A DNA stretch of 64,000 nt from Eubacterium_U album (GCF_025336545.1 NZ_JAODBU010000011.1:97116-161115), one strand, 5' to 3'; counted from the stretch's first letter, positions 18,101 through 27,687 are shown. Notes: generated by a model not told the origin, from the sequence alone. Translations and numbers: made by a program.

Positions 18101-20548
18101 TCCATAACTGTCCCAACCGGTTTTATTACTACAATAAAAACTAACATATTCATCCTTATCTGCAGTATATTCTATTACCTGAATTGGTAAGTCTTTAGTT
18201 ATTTGAGTATCATATACTTTATTCTTCTGTACATTTCTTATTCTTCCACAGTTTTTACATACATCATTTTCATATTCGTGTTCGAATTTAGGAATTACTT
18301 CTCCTTGCTGAAGTTGCATATTACATACCGTACAGTGTTTATCTCCTGTATAGCCATCTAAATAACAACTGTTCACTCTGGCATTCTCTAAATCACCCGG
18401 CGTATGCTCTGAAGGTTCAACTGTAGTGCCATTTTCTATTACTTTTCCACATGTATCGCATACAACATCTCCGGTATAGCCTCCCTGCTCACAGTTTTCA
18501 AGCGTTCTTCCTTCAACATGCGTTTTTGTATGCACACACGTTATTGTCAGCTTAAAATCTCCATATTCTGTTGAATAAGGTCCAAAAACAAAGTAATATG
18601 TCTCTCCCTTTGTTAGTTCTACATTTATCTTCGGTGCCAGGTTATTACCACCATCATTACCTATCCAATAGTTTTTTAATTGTGGTCTTGATGCATTATT
18701 ATCCTTTAATCTGGCATAATACATTTCCATTCCTGCACTTATTACGGAATCATTAAATTTATCTGCCCTGTAAAGATATCCATAGCTGTCCCAGTCTGAA
18801 TCTCCTGTAAATGTGTATCTTCCACTTTCCGGTGCCGTGAATTGAAATACTGTATACGGATAATCTTTTGTTGTCTTTGAAGTGTATGTTATATCTAACT
18901 GAGCATTATTTACTCTTCCACAATTTTTACATACATCATCTTCGTATTCATGTTCAAGTTTAGGAATTACTTCTCCTTGCTGAAGTTGCGTATTACATAC
19001 CGTACAGTATTTATCTCCTGTATAGCCGTCTAAATAACAACTGTTCTCTCTGGCATTCTCTAAATCACCCGGCGTATGCTCTGAAGGTTCAACTGTAGTG
19101 CCATTTTCTATTACTTTTCCACATATATCGCACACAACATCTCCGGTATAGCCTCCCTGCTCACAGCTTTCAAGTGTTCTTCCTTCAACATGCGTTTTTG
19201 TATGCGCACACGTTATTGTCAGCTTAAAATCTCCATATTCTGTTATATAAGGTCCAAAAACAAAGTAATATGTCTCTCCCTTTGTTAGTTCTGCAGTTAT
19301 CTTAGGCGCTGGACCAATTCCGCTATCATCATCACTTATCCAATAATCTTTTAATCGTGGTGTTGATGCATTATTGTCCTTTAATCTGGCATAATACATT
19401 TCCATTCCTGCACTTATTACGGAATCATTAAATTTATCTGCCTTGTAAAGATATCCATAGCTATCCCATTCTGAATCTCCTGTAAATGTGTATCCCCCAC
19501 TTTCAGGTGCCGTAAATTGAAATACTGTATACGGACAATCTATTGTTTTCGTTAAGCTATATGTTACGTCTACCTGAGCGTTATTTACTCTTCCGCAGTT
19601 TTTACATACATCATTTTCGTATTCATGCTCAAGCTTAGGAATTGCCTTTCCTTCCTGCAAAGTTTCATCACATACTTCACAGTATTTATCTCCTGTATAG
19701 CCTTTCTGATAGCAACTGCTTTTTTTGGCATTTCTAACCTGTTCAGCCTCTTTGTGTCCATTTGCCTTAAGCACTTTGCCCTGCTCTAATACCTTGTCGC
19801 AAACAGGACAAATCTTATCACCCGAATAACCGGTTTCAGTACATGTAGCTTCTTTAACTGTGCTTTCATCTAATACTGCATCAGAATGTCCTCTAGCTTC
19901 AATCTCTTCGCCGTCACTTATTTTTTCATTACAAAATCCACAGTAAACATCTCCGGTATACCCTCCCTGTTCACAGTCAGCTAAAGTTCTATCCTTTATA
20001 ACGTTCTGTGATTTAGGATGAATACATGAATCATATTCTATAACACCTGTGCGAAGTGAAGTCGTATTGCAGTCATTCCACTTTCCTGCACCATTTGATC
20101 TTTTATTATCGTAAACCTCTCCTGCTTTTTCATTCTTGTTGTTTGGTTCGCCATCATTCCAATTAGTATAACTTACTTCACTTCCATCTGCCCACAGCCA
20201 TTCATCAAGATTTTCTTCATTTCTTATAAGTCCAATATAAGATGATGTATTAGCACCTTGCTCTGAAATAACATTCGCAACGATGTCATTTTCCCTTGCA
20301 TTGGAAATACATGCAAGATAGCCTCCGCTTTCTTTTGCCAAAGCCAAAACCCGCTCATAATTTCCTTCCTCACTTGTCAATTTATACAAGTGTCCTGTAG
20401 TCTTGTCATATGCTATATTGTCTGCATACATTACGTTTTCTTCACTATTATCAGTAGCTGCATATGTACTGACAGGCATGAAATTATTAGTAAAAATCAT
20501 TGCCAACGGTAGTGTCATACTTAAAAATCGTGTCACTTTTTTTCTCAT
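15146..20548 (-). CDS. Giant secreted C-type-lectin / beta-helix surface protein
   Basis: The ATG at 20548 (MRKKVTRFLS) has GGGAGG 6 nt upstream and begins a signal peptide ending near STYAA; this gives 1,800 residues. Domains in order: a C-type lectin domain at ~40-165 (EWLWADGSE, YTNWNDGEPNN); a long array of cysteine modules with GYTGDxxCxxC (~165-1000) that alternates with three PPC-like beta domains; a GLUG-like right-handed beta-helix (~1040-1480); an Ig-like domain; a T/S/N linker; and a lysine-rich FN3 domain at the end. No LPxTG motif is present. It is probably an adhesin that binds sugars or mucin. Expression is likely under the neighbouring AgrA/AgrC-like pair. Confidence 0.88.
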   Translation of the reverse strand: MRKKVTRFLSMTLPLAMIFTNNFMPVSTYAATDNSEENVMYADNIAYDKTTGHLYKLTSEEGNYERVLALAKESGGYLACISNARENDIVANVISEQGANTSSYIGLIRNEENLDEWLWADGSEVSYTNWNDGEPNNKNEKAGEVYDNKRSNGAGKWNDCNTTSLRTGVIEYDSCIHPKSQNVIKDRTLADCEQGGYTGDVYCGFCNEKISDGEEIEARGHSDAVLDESTVKEATCTETGYSGDKICPVCDKVLEQGKVLKANGHKEAEQVRNAKKSSCYQKGYTGDKYCEVCDETLQEGKAIPKLEHEYENDVCKNCGRVNNAQVDVTYSLTKTIDCPYTVFQFTAPESGGYTFTGDSEWDSYGYLYKADKFNDSVISAGMEMYYARLKDNNASTPRLKDYWISDDDSGIGPAPKITAELTKGETYYFVFGPYITEYGDFKLTITCAHTKTHVEGRTLESCEQGGYTGDVVCDICGKVIENGTTVEPSEHTPGDLENARENSCYLDGYTGDKYCTVCNTQLQQGEVIPKLEHEYEDDVCKNCGRVNNAQLDITYTSKTTKDYPYTVFQFTAPESGRYTFTGDSDWDSYGYLYRADKFNDSVISAGMEMYYARLKDNNASRPQLKNYWIGNDGGNNLAPKINVELTKGETYYFVFGPYSTEYGDFKLTITCVHTKTHVEGRTLENCEQGGYTGDVVCDTCGKVIENGTTVEPSEHTPGDLENARVNSCYLDGYTGDKHCTVCNMQLQQGEVIPKFEHEYENDVCKNCGRIRNVQKNKVYDTQITKDLPIQVIEYTADKDEYVSFYCSNKTGWDSYGFLFDSENYSDEMIRNELDKFFDEDEYKIRFNNALDSDDDGGNNGAPQVEYELTKGEKYYFVVVPYGYNDEYEYGEFTITVGCAHYNIHVENKTINSCEEGGYTGDIICDDCGETVEEGVTIEPHSEHSYYEYNRKDATCNEYAKTYYRCRYCNAKKTEIDTNAGYGSHKYEFVGSIEATCTTDGYLGDYKCIYCGEESENQPTNKIIKAYHDYPEGSRNQYFIYDYNMVKATCEKDGYTGDVYCPICKETIEKGKVINKLGHSFKDGVCEECGAEEEFVKQQKDGYFEITTFEDLILYLKNIYSGINGKLMSDITFPENYEDEDDLIGNVNAVNIIFDGNGHSISGINQRGENRPLFNFVYSSEIKNINIKYVNENFTSGMAADIAIGAKNSVFRNCSVSGNKNLNNLNDCLSAMVCFADNCKFIGCTNNANVTGTGSGGTAAGIAYIITENTIVEDCVNNGKLSMQNGMAAGIAVNVYSSTIKNCINNGSINGYNIASGIVIDVQGELIPGTTEISGCINKGRIEANSYYDHYASGICSKYKGNFDSPGKLIISNCVNEGYVKGGTVAGIICEANGKLEITSCENNGNIDGDDSAAGICEYINNAQNHNKIKISNCKNNGDISAESAAGIVDYGYYFDINNCINNGNILSDRYGGGILAYVYGVNGSELINNGDINAYEYAGGICAYDEGKSTYDKLYNSGKIDTRNIAADKNSLVNSDEEINVTNSEEKHVHNYDSEANIIKATLEADGYREFKCYCGDSKKIAISRIDSVNISNEKYEYTGNSIALPTVTVTDAAGEIVSDQYYTVTFKNKTTGAAVTEIKDAGTYEVIVTFNTLYEGEVAKEITVVNNSGTTPADTTPGGTNNSGTTNVSNSDTTNKTDNDNSVTKPGKVKKVTTKVNKKKSVIIKWRKQKAVTGYQIRYSVNKKMKKAKIKTITKNNAKTVLKKLKPGKYFVQIRAYKVVNGKKVAGKWSSKKVVKVSK

Positions 20549-20599
20549 ATTTGCCCTCCCATTTAGATATGTATATTTTTCCAATTTACTTCATGTTTT

Positions 20600-20670
20600 A
20601 TTATAGAATAAGACTATATTTCAATTCTATGTTCTGGCGTCAAACGGTTAATTTTAGGCATCAAGTGGTT
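20600..20670 (-). promoter_or_regulatory. Promoter with LytTR/AgrA-type direct repeats for the giant surface gene
   Basis: A consensus -10 (TATAAT on the minus strand, 20600-20605) has no good -35. Upstream, two direct repeats TCAAaCGGTTaa (20640-20651) and TCAAgTGGTTgt (20661-20672) are spaced exactly 21 bp apart. AgrA/LytTR regulators bind ~9-bp repeats with this two-turn spacing just upstream of weak promoters. The repeats lie about 45-75 bp before the predicted start site. They are oriented opposite to the gene. Confidence 0.5.
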
Positions 20671-20675
20671 GTAAT

Positions 20676-20715
20676 AAAAAAGATACCTGACTCATATAAA
20701 GCCGGTATCCTTTTT
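20676..20715 (-). terminator. Terminator of the two-component operon
   Basis: GGATACC ... GGTATC with flanking A and T tracts forms an intrinsic terminator 15 bp past the histidine kinase stop. It separates the kinase operon from the surface-protein gene. Confidence 0.8.
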
Positions 20716-20730
20716 ATTTCTATATTTTCT

Positions 20731-22062
20731 TTATATTTCAGGTGGTTGCAATAATACTCCACTAACACAGAATTTCTTTTCGTTAATTTCTATTTTAATG
20801 TCTCCTTCATATTTATTTACAACATATTTTACGGATTCAATTCCTATTCCACTACCATTTTCTTTTGTTGACAAAAATCTGTTTCCTTTCATTTTTATAT
20901 TTCCGTCAAATGTATTATCTATTGAAAATACTATTGCTTCTGCATTTGGTTTATGTATTTTTAAATCAATTTTTCTTTTTTCTATTTCTATATTTTTGCA
21001 TGCATCAATAGCATTTTCGAGCAAATTTCCAAATAACACTGTCAAATCTGAATCGCTGATATTTACTTCATTTGGAATAGAAACATCTACATTTATACTT
21101 ATATCTGATTTTTCAGCCTCCTGCACATAATATACAAGCACCGTATTTAATGCAAAATTTCCACAATATACAATTGGATTTTTCAAATATGAATGCTTAA
21201 GATATTTTCCCAGATACTCTTCTATTTTTTTGCATTCATTATTCTGTGCCATTGCATGTACAACACTTATGTGATGTCTCAAGTCATGTCTTGCCCTTCT
21301 TGTTGCATCCATCTGTTTTTTCATTTCGTCATAACGAAGATTCTGAAGTGCAAGCTGCTTATTTTCATCACGCAGTTTTAAATTGTGTTCAAATTCAAAC
21401 ATTGCACTGATTAATACTCCATATACCAAAAGCGCACCTACATTTACTAAAAATGTAAATATTAGACTGACATAATTTAAAGCAAGTTCCAATGAAGATT
21501 TAGAGTTAAAATACAGACCGTGATACCAGAATAAATAAAATGTGGCAGGTATCATCCATAGGTATCTCCACATTTTTCCATTAATTTTAATGTCTGCAAG
21601 ACCTTTTATATATTTTTTAAAGTATATAAATATAATTGGTACAAATATTATCTGCACAATTATTGTGCATAATGAAAATGTCCAACGGTTATTCTGTATG
21701 GCCATTTGTGGGAATATGTGACCTTCCATGCATTTTCCTGCCATTACAATAAAATTAGCAAAATTTGATACTATAAGAAGCACAAATACAAGTTTTCCAA
21801 AATAATCTTTTATGGCAATAAAATAGAACGCTGCATAACTTACCGTACTTATTAGGGAAATAAGTCCTTTCTGACTTTGCGAACAGGTTGTTGCATATAT
21901 CCCCATCGCATTTTGAAATATCGTAAGAATAATTGCAAAAAACATTGTTGTTTTCTTTGAAAAACGTAGTTTATCAATAAAGGGATAAATTGCAAGTCCT
22001 AAGTATGGAATTAAATTAAGACACGAATATAATATTATCTCAAATATTCTTAAATTAGACAT
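20731..22062 (-). CDS. AgrC-like GHKL sensor histidine kinase
   Basis: This 443-residue protein has about six N-terminal membrane helices (~5-225) and a cytosolic kinase of the GHKL (HPK10) type. The phospho-acceptor box is RRARHDLRHHISVVHAM at ~258. The ATPase has the N box LLENAIDACKN, the G1 box FSIDNTFDG and the G2 box GSGIGIESVKYVV. Such kinases usually sense secreted peptides. The gene begins directly after the response regulator stop, so the two form an operon. No agrB/agrD genes are nearby, so the signal is unknown. A likely target is the giant surface-protein gene just downstream. Confidence 0.9.
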   Translation of the reverse strand: MSNLRIFEIILYSCLNLIPYLGLAIYPFIDKLRFSKKTTMFFAIILTIFQNAMGIYATTCSQSQKGLISLISTVSYAAFYFIAIKDYFGKLVFVLLIVSNFANFIVMAGKCMEGHIFPQMAIQNNRWTFSLCTIIVQIIFVPIIFIYFKKYIKGLADIKINGKMWRYLWMIPATFYLFWYHGLYFNSKSSLELALNYVSLIFTFLVNVGALLVYGVLISAMFEFEHNLKLRDENKQLALQNLRYDEMKKQMDATRRARHDLRHHISVVHAMAQNNECKKIEEYLGKYLKHSYLKNPIVYCGNFALNTVLVYYVQEAEKSDISINVDVSIPNEVNISDSDLTVLFGNLLENAIDACKNIEIEKRKIDLKIHKPNAEAIVFSIDNTFDGNIKMKGNRFLSTKENGSGIGIESVKYVVNKYEGDIKIEINEKKFCVSGVLLQPPEI

Positions 22063-22800
22063 TTATATATCCTCCCCTTGTCTTAATCTCTCTATCAGAT
22101 AATCTGTGTAAGATTTCTTTACTTCTGCATATTTTCTCCTGCTAATTGGAACATATTCTTTATTTATCAGTTTAAATCTGTCTTCCTCAAGCCCATCTAC
22201 TTTTGTAATATTAACTACTATTCCTTTAAAGCATTGAATAAGTTCCTTATGTTCTTGTATACATGCTTCAAAATTTTTCTGTGTGCATCTTAATTGGATT
22301 TTGTTTCCATCAATCAGATAAATTGTTACATAATGCCCTGAAAAAGTTGTATATAATAAAGAATCAATTGGTATAATCTGTCCATCCGGTAAATCTAATA
22401 TTTTTTTATTATTCTTTTCATCCTCAGATATTCTTTCCATAGTTTTAAGTATACGTTCTTTACTAAATGGTTTTATCAGATAGTCATATGCTTTAACTTC
22501 ATAGCTTTCACTGGCAAATTCATTACTTGTTGTGATAAATATTATCTTTGACTGATTGTCTGTTTCTCTTAGTTTCTTTGCCGTTTCAATTCCTGTAATT
22601 CCATTCATATAAATGTCTAAGAATACAATGTCAAAATATTTTTTGTTTTCATTTTTCTCTATTAAATTTATAAAATCTTCTCCACTAAAAAATTCTGTGA
22701 TTTCAAAATCTTTTCTTGATTTGTTATCGCAAATTTTTGTAATTTCCTCTTGCAGTCTCTTTCTGTCATCCTCATTATCATCAACGATAGCTATTTTCAT
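22063..22800 (-). CDS. LytTR-family response regulator (AgrA-like)
   Basis: This 245-residue protein has an N-terminal receiver domain with the acidic pair DD (IAIVDDNEDD), the phosphorylation site in IVFLDIYM (~D59), and K in LIKPF. The C-terminal LytTR DNA-binding domain has YTTFSGHYVTIYL and YVPISRRKYAEVK. It binds direct repeats spaced about two helical turns. It is the first gene of the regulator-kinase operon. GGAGAAGGAC precedes its ATG. Confidence 0.92.
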   Translation of the reverse strand: MKIAIVDDNEDDRKRLQEEITKICDNKSRKDFEITEFFSGEDFINLIEKNENKKYFDIVFLDIYMNGITGIETAKKLRETDNQSKIIFITTSNEFASESYEVKAYDYLIKPFSKERILKTMERISEDEKNNKKILDLPDGQIIPIDSLLYTTFSGHYVTIYLIDGNKIQLRCTQKNFEACIQEHKELIQCFKGIVVNITKVDGLEEDRFKLINKEYVPISRRKYAEVKKSYTDYLIERLRQGEDI

Positions 22801-23008
22801 GTCCTTCTCCTTATTCCTAATAACATATAGTTATTAACTATGCCATTTAATTTAAGTTCCTTTGCATTTTTAATGACAAATTCCAACATTTAACGTGCAT
22901 ATCCATTTCCTCGCTCAGATTTATATAAATAAAATTTGCTTAAATACATAACATCTTTTTGGGATAAAATCCAAGTCACAAACCAAATACCAGGCTACTA
23001 TGCTACTT

Positions 23009-23914
23009 TTAAAATAAATCCAACATGTTGTCCAAGTAAATTCTTTCTCTGACATGAATCTGATACTCAGGCTTAGTCATATAATAAAGTAAAAATTCCA
23101 GAATCAAAGCACTTCCTAAGCTTCGTCCTTCAATTTTAAAATTTGAAAAGCCCATAGGCATATAAATATTTTTTATATCATCTATACCAATGAAACCGGG
23201 ATTTGTCATTGCTTTAGAAAATTTATAGCCACTCTCTGCATCAGGAGCCACGCAACGATACTCTTTGAATTTTTCTCCTAAATTTTTGCGACTTACAGTT
23301 TCATAACATTTTTTTCTGTCAGTGCAACCAAACCAACAGCATTCATTGCATAAAAATTCGACTTTATCCTTCTGCTTTTCTGATAACCTATTCAATTTAT
23401 CTAATTCTTTATTTAACCGAAAATCCGGAACAACATAAAGAAAATCATCTCTATTTATCTCATTTTTTAATTGTTCAAAATCAGTTAACACCTTAGTTGT
23501 TGATGAGACAAAATAAAATTCAGGATATTTATTTTTTAAATAATCTAATAGCAAATCTGAGTGAATTATCACACCATTTTGTATTCCATTCTTTTCTCCA
23601 AACATAGCACATAGGTCGTTACATTTTTTATCTGAAAGATGTTCAGTTCTTAACAATGAATTACTAAATGTCAGTCTTGCTGAAATGCCATATTCCTTCA
23701 TTAATGCTAAAACTTCTTTTGGATTATTTTCTCTAAAGCCAACACGGCCTCCGCCCCAAACACAATCAGCCGGAGCTCCATATATAGAACCAATATCGCA
23801 CCAGTCATAAAAATATTCTCTATGTTCACGAAATAATGGTAAAAACTCACTATACAGCCCGTAAAATTCAAATAATCCGGGAAGATGATAATATGCTGTT
23901 TCTTTTTTTAACAT
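23009..23914 (-). CDS. U32-peptidase-like TIM-barrel protein of unknown function
   Basis: I start at the ATG at 23914 (MLKKETAYYH), 2 bp after the symporter stop, with GGAGG inside the symporter end; a longer frame overlapping the symporter is unlikely. The 301 residues include SNSLLRTEHL, GVIIHSDLLLDYLKNKYP, FYFVSSTTKVLTDF, a cysteine cluster (EFLCNECCWFGCTDRKKC) and a final GFSNFKIEGR. Alternating strands with the C-terminal F-K-I-E-G-R segment and grouped cysteines recall the U32 peptidase family, whose members often bind a metal or iron-sulphur centre. Function unknown. It is co-transcribed with the amino-acid symporter. Confidence 0.6.
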   Translation of the reverse strand: MLKKETAYYHLPGLFEFYGLYSEFLPLFREHREYFYDWCDIGSIYGAPADCVWGGGRVGFRENNPKEVLALMKEYGISARLTFSNSLLRTEHLSDKKCNDLCAMFGEKNGIQNGVIIHSDLLLDYLKNKYPEFYFVSSTTKVLTDFEQLKNEINRDDFLYVVPDFRLNKELDKLNRLSEKQKDKVEFLCNECCWFGCTDRKKCYETVSRKNLGEKFKEYRCVAPDAESGYKFSKAMTNPGFIGIDDIKNIYMPMGFSNFKIEGRSLGSALILEFLLYYMTKPEYQIHVRERIYLDNMLDLF

Positions 23915-23916
23915 TA

Positions 23917-25248
23917 TCAGCCTATTCCTCCAAGCATTGCTCCGGCCACAAGTGCTATAAACGCTAATGGTACAAGCACATATTTTCCAAGTGGCATAAA
24001 CCATTTGCCAATCGGCTTATTATTGCCTTTATTTACTGCACTAATTGCAAAATCCTTCCCTGCAACCCAGAAGAACATAATTGCTGCAAGCATTGCACCT
24101 AATGGACAAATATAAATTGATACTGCATCCATCCATCCTGAAACAATCCCCTGAATAACAAGCGCAACTGCGCAGCCAACTACCGCTATACTCAAAACAG
24201 CTACCGGTCTTTTAAATTTTAATCTTTCTTCCAATGTTGCTATCGGTGCCTCATATAAATTTACAAGAGAACTCATTCCCGCAAATAAAACGCAAATATA
24301 GAAAATTATTCCTACAATCTTTCCACCCTGCATTCCATTAAATACATTTACAAGATAGATAAACATAAGTCCCGGTCCGCCTGAAGACAATTCTGCTCCA
24401 CCAACAGCCATTCCCGGAATTATTACAAATGCTGCAAGTAATGCTGCTACTGTATCAAATACTGCTACGTTTCTTGCAGAACTTACTACATTTTCTGATT
24501 CACTTAAATATGAACCATAAATTACTGTTCCATTTCCTGCTATTGATAATGAGAAAAATGCCTGTCCAAATGCATAAATCCACAATCTCGGGTCAAGCAA
24601 TCCTTTAGGATTTATTGTAAATATGTATTTATATCCATCACTTGCACCCGGAAGCGTAAATACATAAATTCCTAATCCCAAAAACAATACAAAAAGAAGT
24701 GGCATCATAAATTTGTTTGCCCTTTCGATACCACCGGCAATTCCAAATGCCATTATTACGGCTGTAACAATTACTGCGATTACAAGCCATAAGTTATTTC
24801 CATAGCTTGTAGCTGTACTTCCAAACATTCCGCCAATAGCATCCATATCATGTCCCATATCTGAAAGCTGACCTGTAATTGCTAAATATGTATATTTAAA
24901 TATCCATCCTACAACTACCGTATATCCTATTGCTAATGCTAATGAACCGATAACCGGAAGTGCACCAATCACTTCTCCGATTCTTTTATTACCTGTCCTA
25001 ACTTCAGTACATTTGCCAAATGCTTTAATAGGTCCACCTTTAGCAGCTCTTCCAAGCGCCATTTCTTCGATAAGCCCTGTTGCCCCAATTAAAATAACAA
25101 ATAAAACGTATGGGATTAAAAATGTCATACCTCCCCAGTCTGACACCATATAAGGAAATCTCCAAATATTTCCCATTCCTACTGCTGACCCTATGCATGC
25201 AATTACAAAGCCTGTTCTACTCTTAAACCCGTCCCTCTTTTTTTCCAT
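23917..25248 (-). CDS. Sodium-dependent transporter, NSS family
   Basis: The 443 residues contain ~11 membrane helices. The family signature is clear in TM1: IGSAVGMGNIWRFPYM, with the unwound region that binds substrate and Na+. TM2 has EEMALGR and TM6 has GQAFFSLSIAGNG. The length and 11-helix layout match bacterial LeuT/MhsT-like transporters, which import amino acids with Na+. Specificity cannot be read from the sequence. The downstream U32-like gene is coupled to it (2-bp gap). Confidence 0.92.
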   Translation of the reverse strand: MEKKRDGFKSRTGFVIACIGSAVGMGNIWRFPYMVSDWGGMTFLIPYVLFVILIGATGLIEEMALGRAAKGGPIKAFGKCTEVRTGNKRIGEVIGALPVIGSLALAIGYTVVVGWIFKYTYLAITGQLSDMGHDMDAIGGMFGSTATSYGNNLWLVIAVIVTAVIMAFGIAGGIERANKFMMPLLFVLFLGLGIYVFTLPGASDGYKYIFTINPKGLLDPRLWIYAFGQAFFSLSIAGNGTVIYGSYLSESENVVSSARNVAVFDTVAALLAAFVIIPGMAVGGAELSSGGPGLMFIYLVNVFNGMQGGKIVGIIFYICVLFAGMSSLVNLYEAPIATLEERLKFKRPVAVLSIAVVGCAVALVIQGIVSGWMDAVSIYICPLGAMLAAIMFFWVAGKDFAISAVNKGNNKPIGKWFMPLGKYVLVPLAFIALVAGAMLGGIG

Positions 25249-25431
25249 TAATTTTTATCCTTTCCTTTTTCAGTCATACCTTAAATATTGTATCACATTA
25301 TAGGGATTATTATAGTTAAATTTTACTAAATATGTTATAATTAGATAATATAATTTGGTTCGGAAAATTAATACTTTTATTGCTTCTTTGCAAGCAAATT
25401 ATTACTAAATTTTGCGAAAGGAGAGATTATT

Positions 25432-27687
25432 GTGACACAAGATAATTCAAAAGATAACTCAGCTAATAAATATACAAATAAGTATACTAAAAAAACTAGT
25501 ATCAAAAAATTTCTTTTACTCTTATACAATATTATTATAATTGTAGTGGCAATTTTATCTTCCTACTCCTATTCTATTACTACGGAAAACAAAAGCATCG
25601 CCTTACGTTTAGATAATTTCTGCAACTCTACTGACTCTATGAAACAGCTTACTGAAAGCTATTTATATGCAGAAAAAGGATATGTCGATAACTGGGCTCA
25701 CTACATTTCCAGCAATAATATGACTATAGATGAAGCAATAAAATTTGTACAGAATATTAACACACAGGGCAACCGCTATGCACACTTCGTTGATATGGAT
25801 GACTTCTCAGCTATTTCTACTATTGCAGATAAAAATGGAAATTACTCTGTTAACTGTTACAAAACATTTTATGATACAGATACCAATGCATGTCATGCAA
25901 TGATTAAAAAAATGCAGAATATATTTAAATCACAATCCGGTCAGGTTTATGTTCTTGGTAAATATCGCGTTGACGGACTACAACAGACTGTCATCAGTGT
26001 TGGTACTAGAGTTTATTTAAATATTGGTAACAATAAGACAAAGCCTTACCTGCTTTTAAGATTGCTCCCTGTTGATTACCTAAAAAATGCATGGGCATTT
26101 CCAACTGAATATAAATCAGCAGAAATCAGTCTTATTAACTCTAACGGTGAATATGTTATTCAGTCTCCTTCGATGAAATCAAGAACTTTTTATGACTATA
26201 TTCGCGGATACAATTTTCAAAATGATTACAATAAAGTCGACGAGCTTGCTAACAAAATTAAATCGTCCGATAGTGGCTTGCTTCAATACAAAGACTATCG
26301 TAACGAAAATTGCTATTGGTACTATTCAAGTTTTGGAAAAAATTTAGATTTATACATCATAGGATATATTCCTGTAAAGGATATTGATTCAGTTAATATG
26401 AACTGGAGTATTGTTGCAATTATATGTGGAACAGTATTGTTTTTAACAATTCTTGATACATTTTACATATTATCAATTAATCATCGTTTAAGAAAAGCTG
26501 CAAGTGAAGCTGAACATGCAAGTCAGGCAAAAACACAATTTTTGTCCACTATATCCCACGATATCCGTACTCCAATGAATGGCGTTTTGGGGATGACTCA
26601 AATTGCGAAAAAACATTTAAATGATCCTGAATATATGGGCGAATGTCTGGATAAAGTTTTTCTTGCCGGAAATCATCTTTTAACATTAATAAATGATATT
26701 TTAGATATTTCAAAAATTGAGAGTGGGAAAATGGCTATTTCTATAGAACCTTTTTCACTTAAGGACTGTGTAAATGAAGTTGTTAGTATTATTCGCCCTC
26801 AGGCTGAATATAAAGGCATTTCGCTTGAGGTTAATATGCATGACATTATTTACGAAACTTTGTCAGCTGATCCTTTACGACTTAATCAGATAATAACTAA
26901 TCTTTTAACTAATGCCGTAAAATATACTGACAATGGTGGAAAAGTTTTATTTGATATAAGTCAGTCACGATTACCGGATGATGACGAAAAAATACGACTA
27001 AAAATTGTTGTCTCTGATAACGGAATCGGTATGACTAAAGAATTTCAGGAAACAATGTATAATTCATTTACCAGAGCTCTTGACAGTCGAACTAATAAAA
27101 TTCAGGGAACCGGTTTAGGCCTTGCCATTATTAAACAGCTTGTAGATTTAATGAACGGCTCAATTGATTGTAAAAGCGAATTAAGGAAAGGAACTACATT
27201 TACTGTTTACCTTGATTTAGCAGTACTTAACGAACACAAGCATTTAGATACCGTAAATCCGGATTCATTATATGAAAAAAATTATGATTTTTCTTCATTA
27301 CATGTACTTGTTGCAGAAGACAATGATTTAAATTGGGAAATTATTAAAACAATGCTTTCCGAATATAAAGTTTCATGTGACCGTGCCGTAAATGGTCTTG
27401 AATGCATAAACACTTTGACTTCCTCTTCCAAAGGCTTTTATGACTTAATTTTAATGGATATCCAAATGCCTGTACTGAACGGAAAAGAAGCTACACGTAA
27501 AATCAGGAAAAACGAAGATGCGTATATACGAAATATTCCTATTGTAGCAATGACTGCTGATGCATTTGCTGAAGACATAAAGGCATGTAAAGAAGCCGGA
27601 ATGAATGCTCATATACCAAAGCCTATTAATATGAAACAGATATTATCAGTTTTAATAACTGTATTAAAGAAGGACTATAAATTTTAA
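25432..27687 (+). CDS. Membrane hybrid histidine kinase with receiver domain
   Basis: The 751-residue protein starts at GTG (25432) with AAAGGAGAG upstream. It has a membrane helix at ~25-45, an extracellular sensor region of ~280 residues (probably dCache-like), a second helix at ~325-345, HisKA with FLSTISHDIRTPMNGVLGM, HATPase_c with LLTNAVKYTDNGG and GTGLGLAIIKQLV, and a C-terminal receiver (VLVAEDNDLN, DLILMDIQMPVLNG, IPKPI). No output domain is present, so it signals through a separate regulator or by phosphorelay. It is transcribed alone and divergently from the symporter. Confidence 0.92.
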   Translation: MTQDNSKDNSANKYTNKYTKKTSIKKFLLLLYNIIIIVVAILSSYSYSITTENKSIALRLDNFCNSTDSMKQLTESYLYAEKGYVDNWAHYISSNNMTIDEAIKFVQNINTQGNRYAHFVDMDDFSAISTIADKNGNYSVNCYKTFYDTDTNACHAMIKKMQNIFKSQSGQVYVLGKYRVDGLQQTVISVGTRVYLNIGNNKTKPYLLLRLLPVDYLKNAWAFPTEYKSAEISLINSNGEYVIQSPSMKSRTFYDYIRGYNFQNDYNKVDELANKIKSSDSGLLQYKDYRNENCYWYYSSFGKNLDLYIIGYIPVKDIDSVNMNWSIVAIICGTVLFLTILDTFYILSINHRLRKAASEAEHASQAKTQFLSTISHDIRTPMNGVLGMTQIAKKHLNDPEYMGECLDKVFLAGNHLLTLINDILDISKIESGKMAISIEPFSLKDCVNEVVSIIRPQAEYKGISLEVNMHDIIYETLSADPLRLNQIITNLLTNAVKYTDNGGKVLFDISQSRLPDDDEKIRLKIVVSDNGIGMTKEFQETMYNSFTRALDSRTNKIQGTGLGLAIIKQLVDLMNGSIDCKSELRKGTTFTVYLDLAVLNEHKHLDTVNPDSLYEKNYDFSSLHVLVAEDNDLNWEIIKTMLSEYKVSCDRAVNGLECINTLTSSSKGFYDLILMDIQMPVLNGKEATRKIRKNEDAYIRNIPIVAMTADAFAEDIKACKEAGMNAHIPKPINMKQILSVLITVLKKDYKF

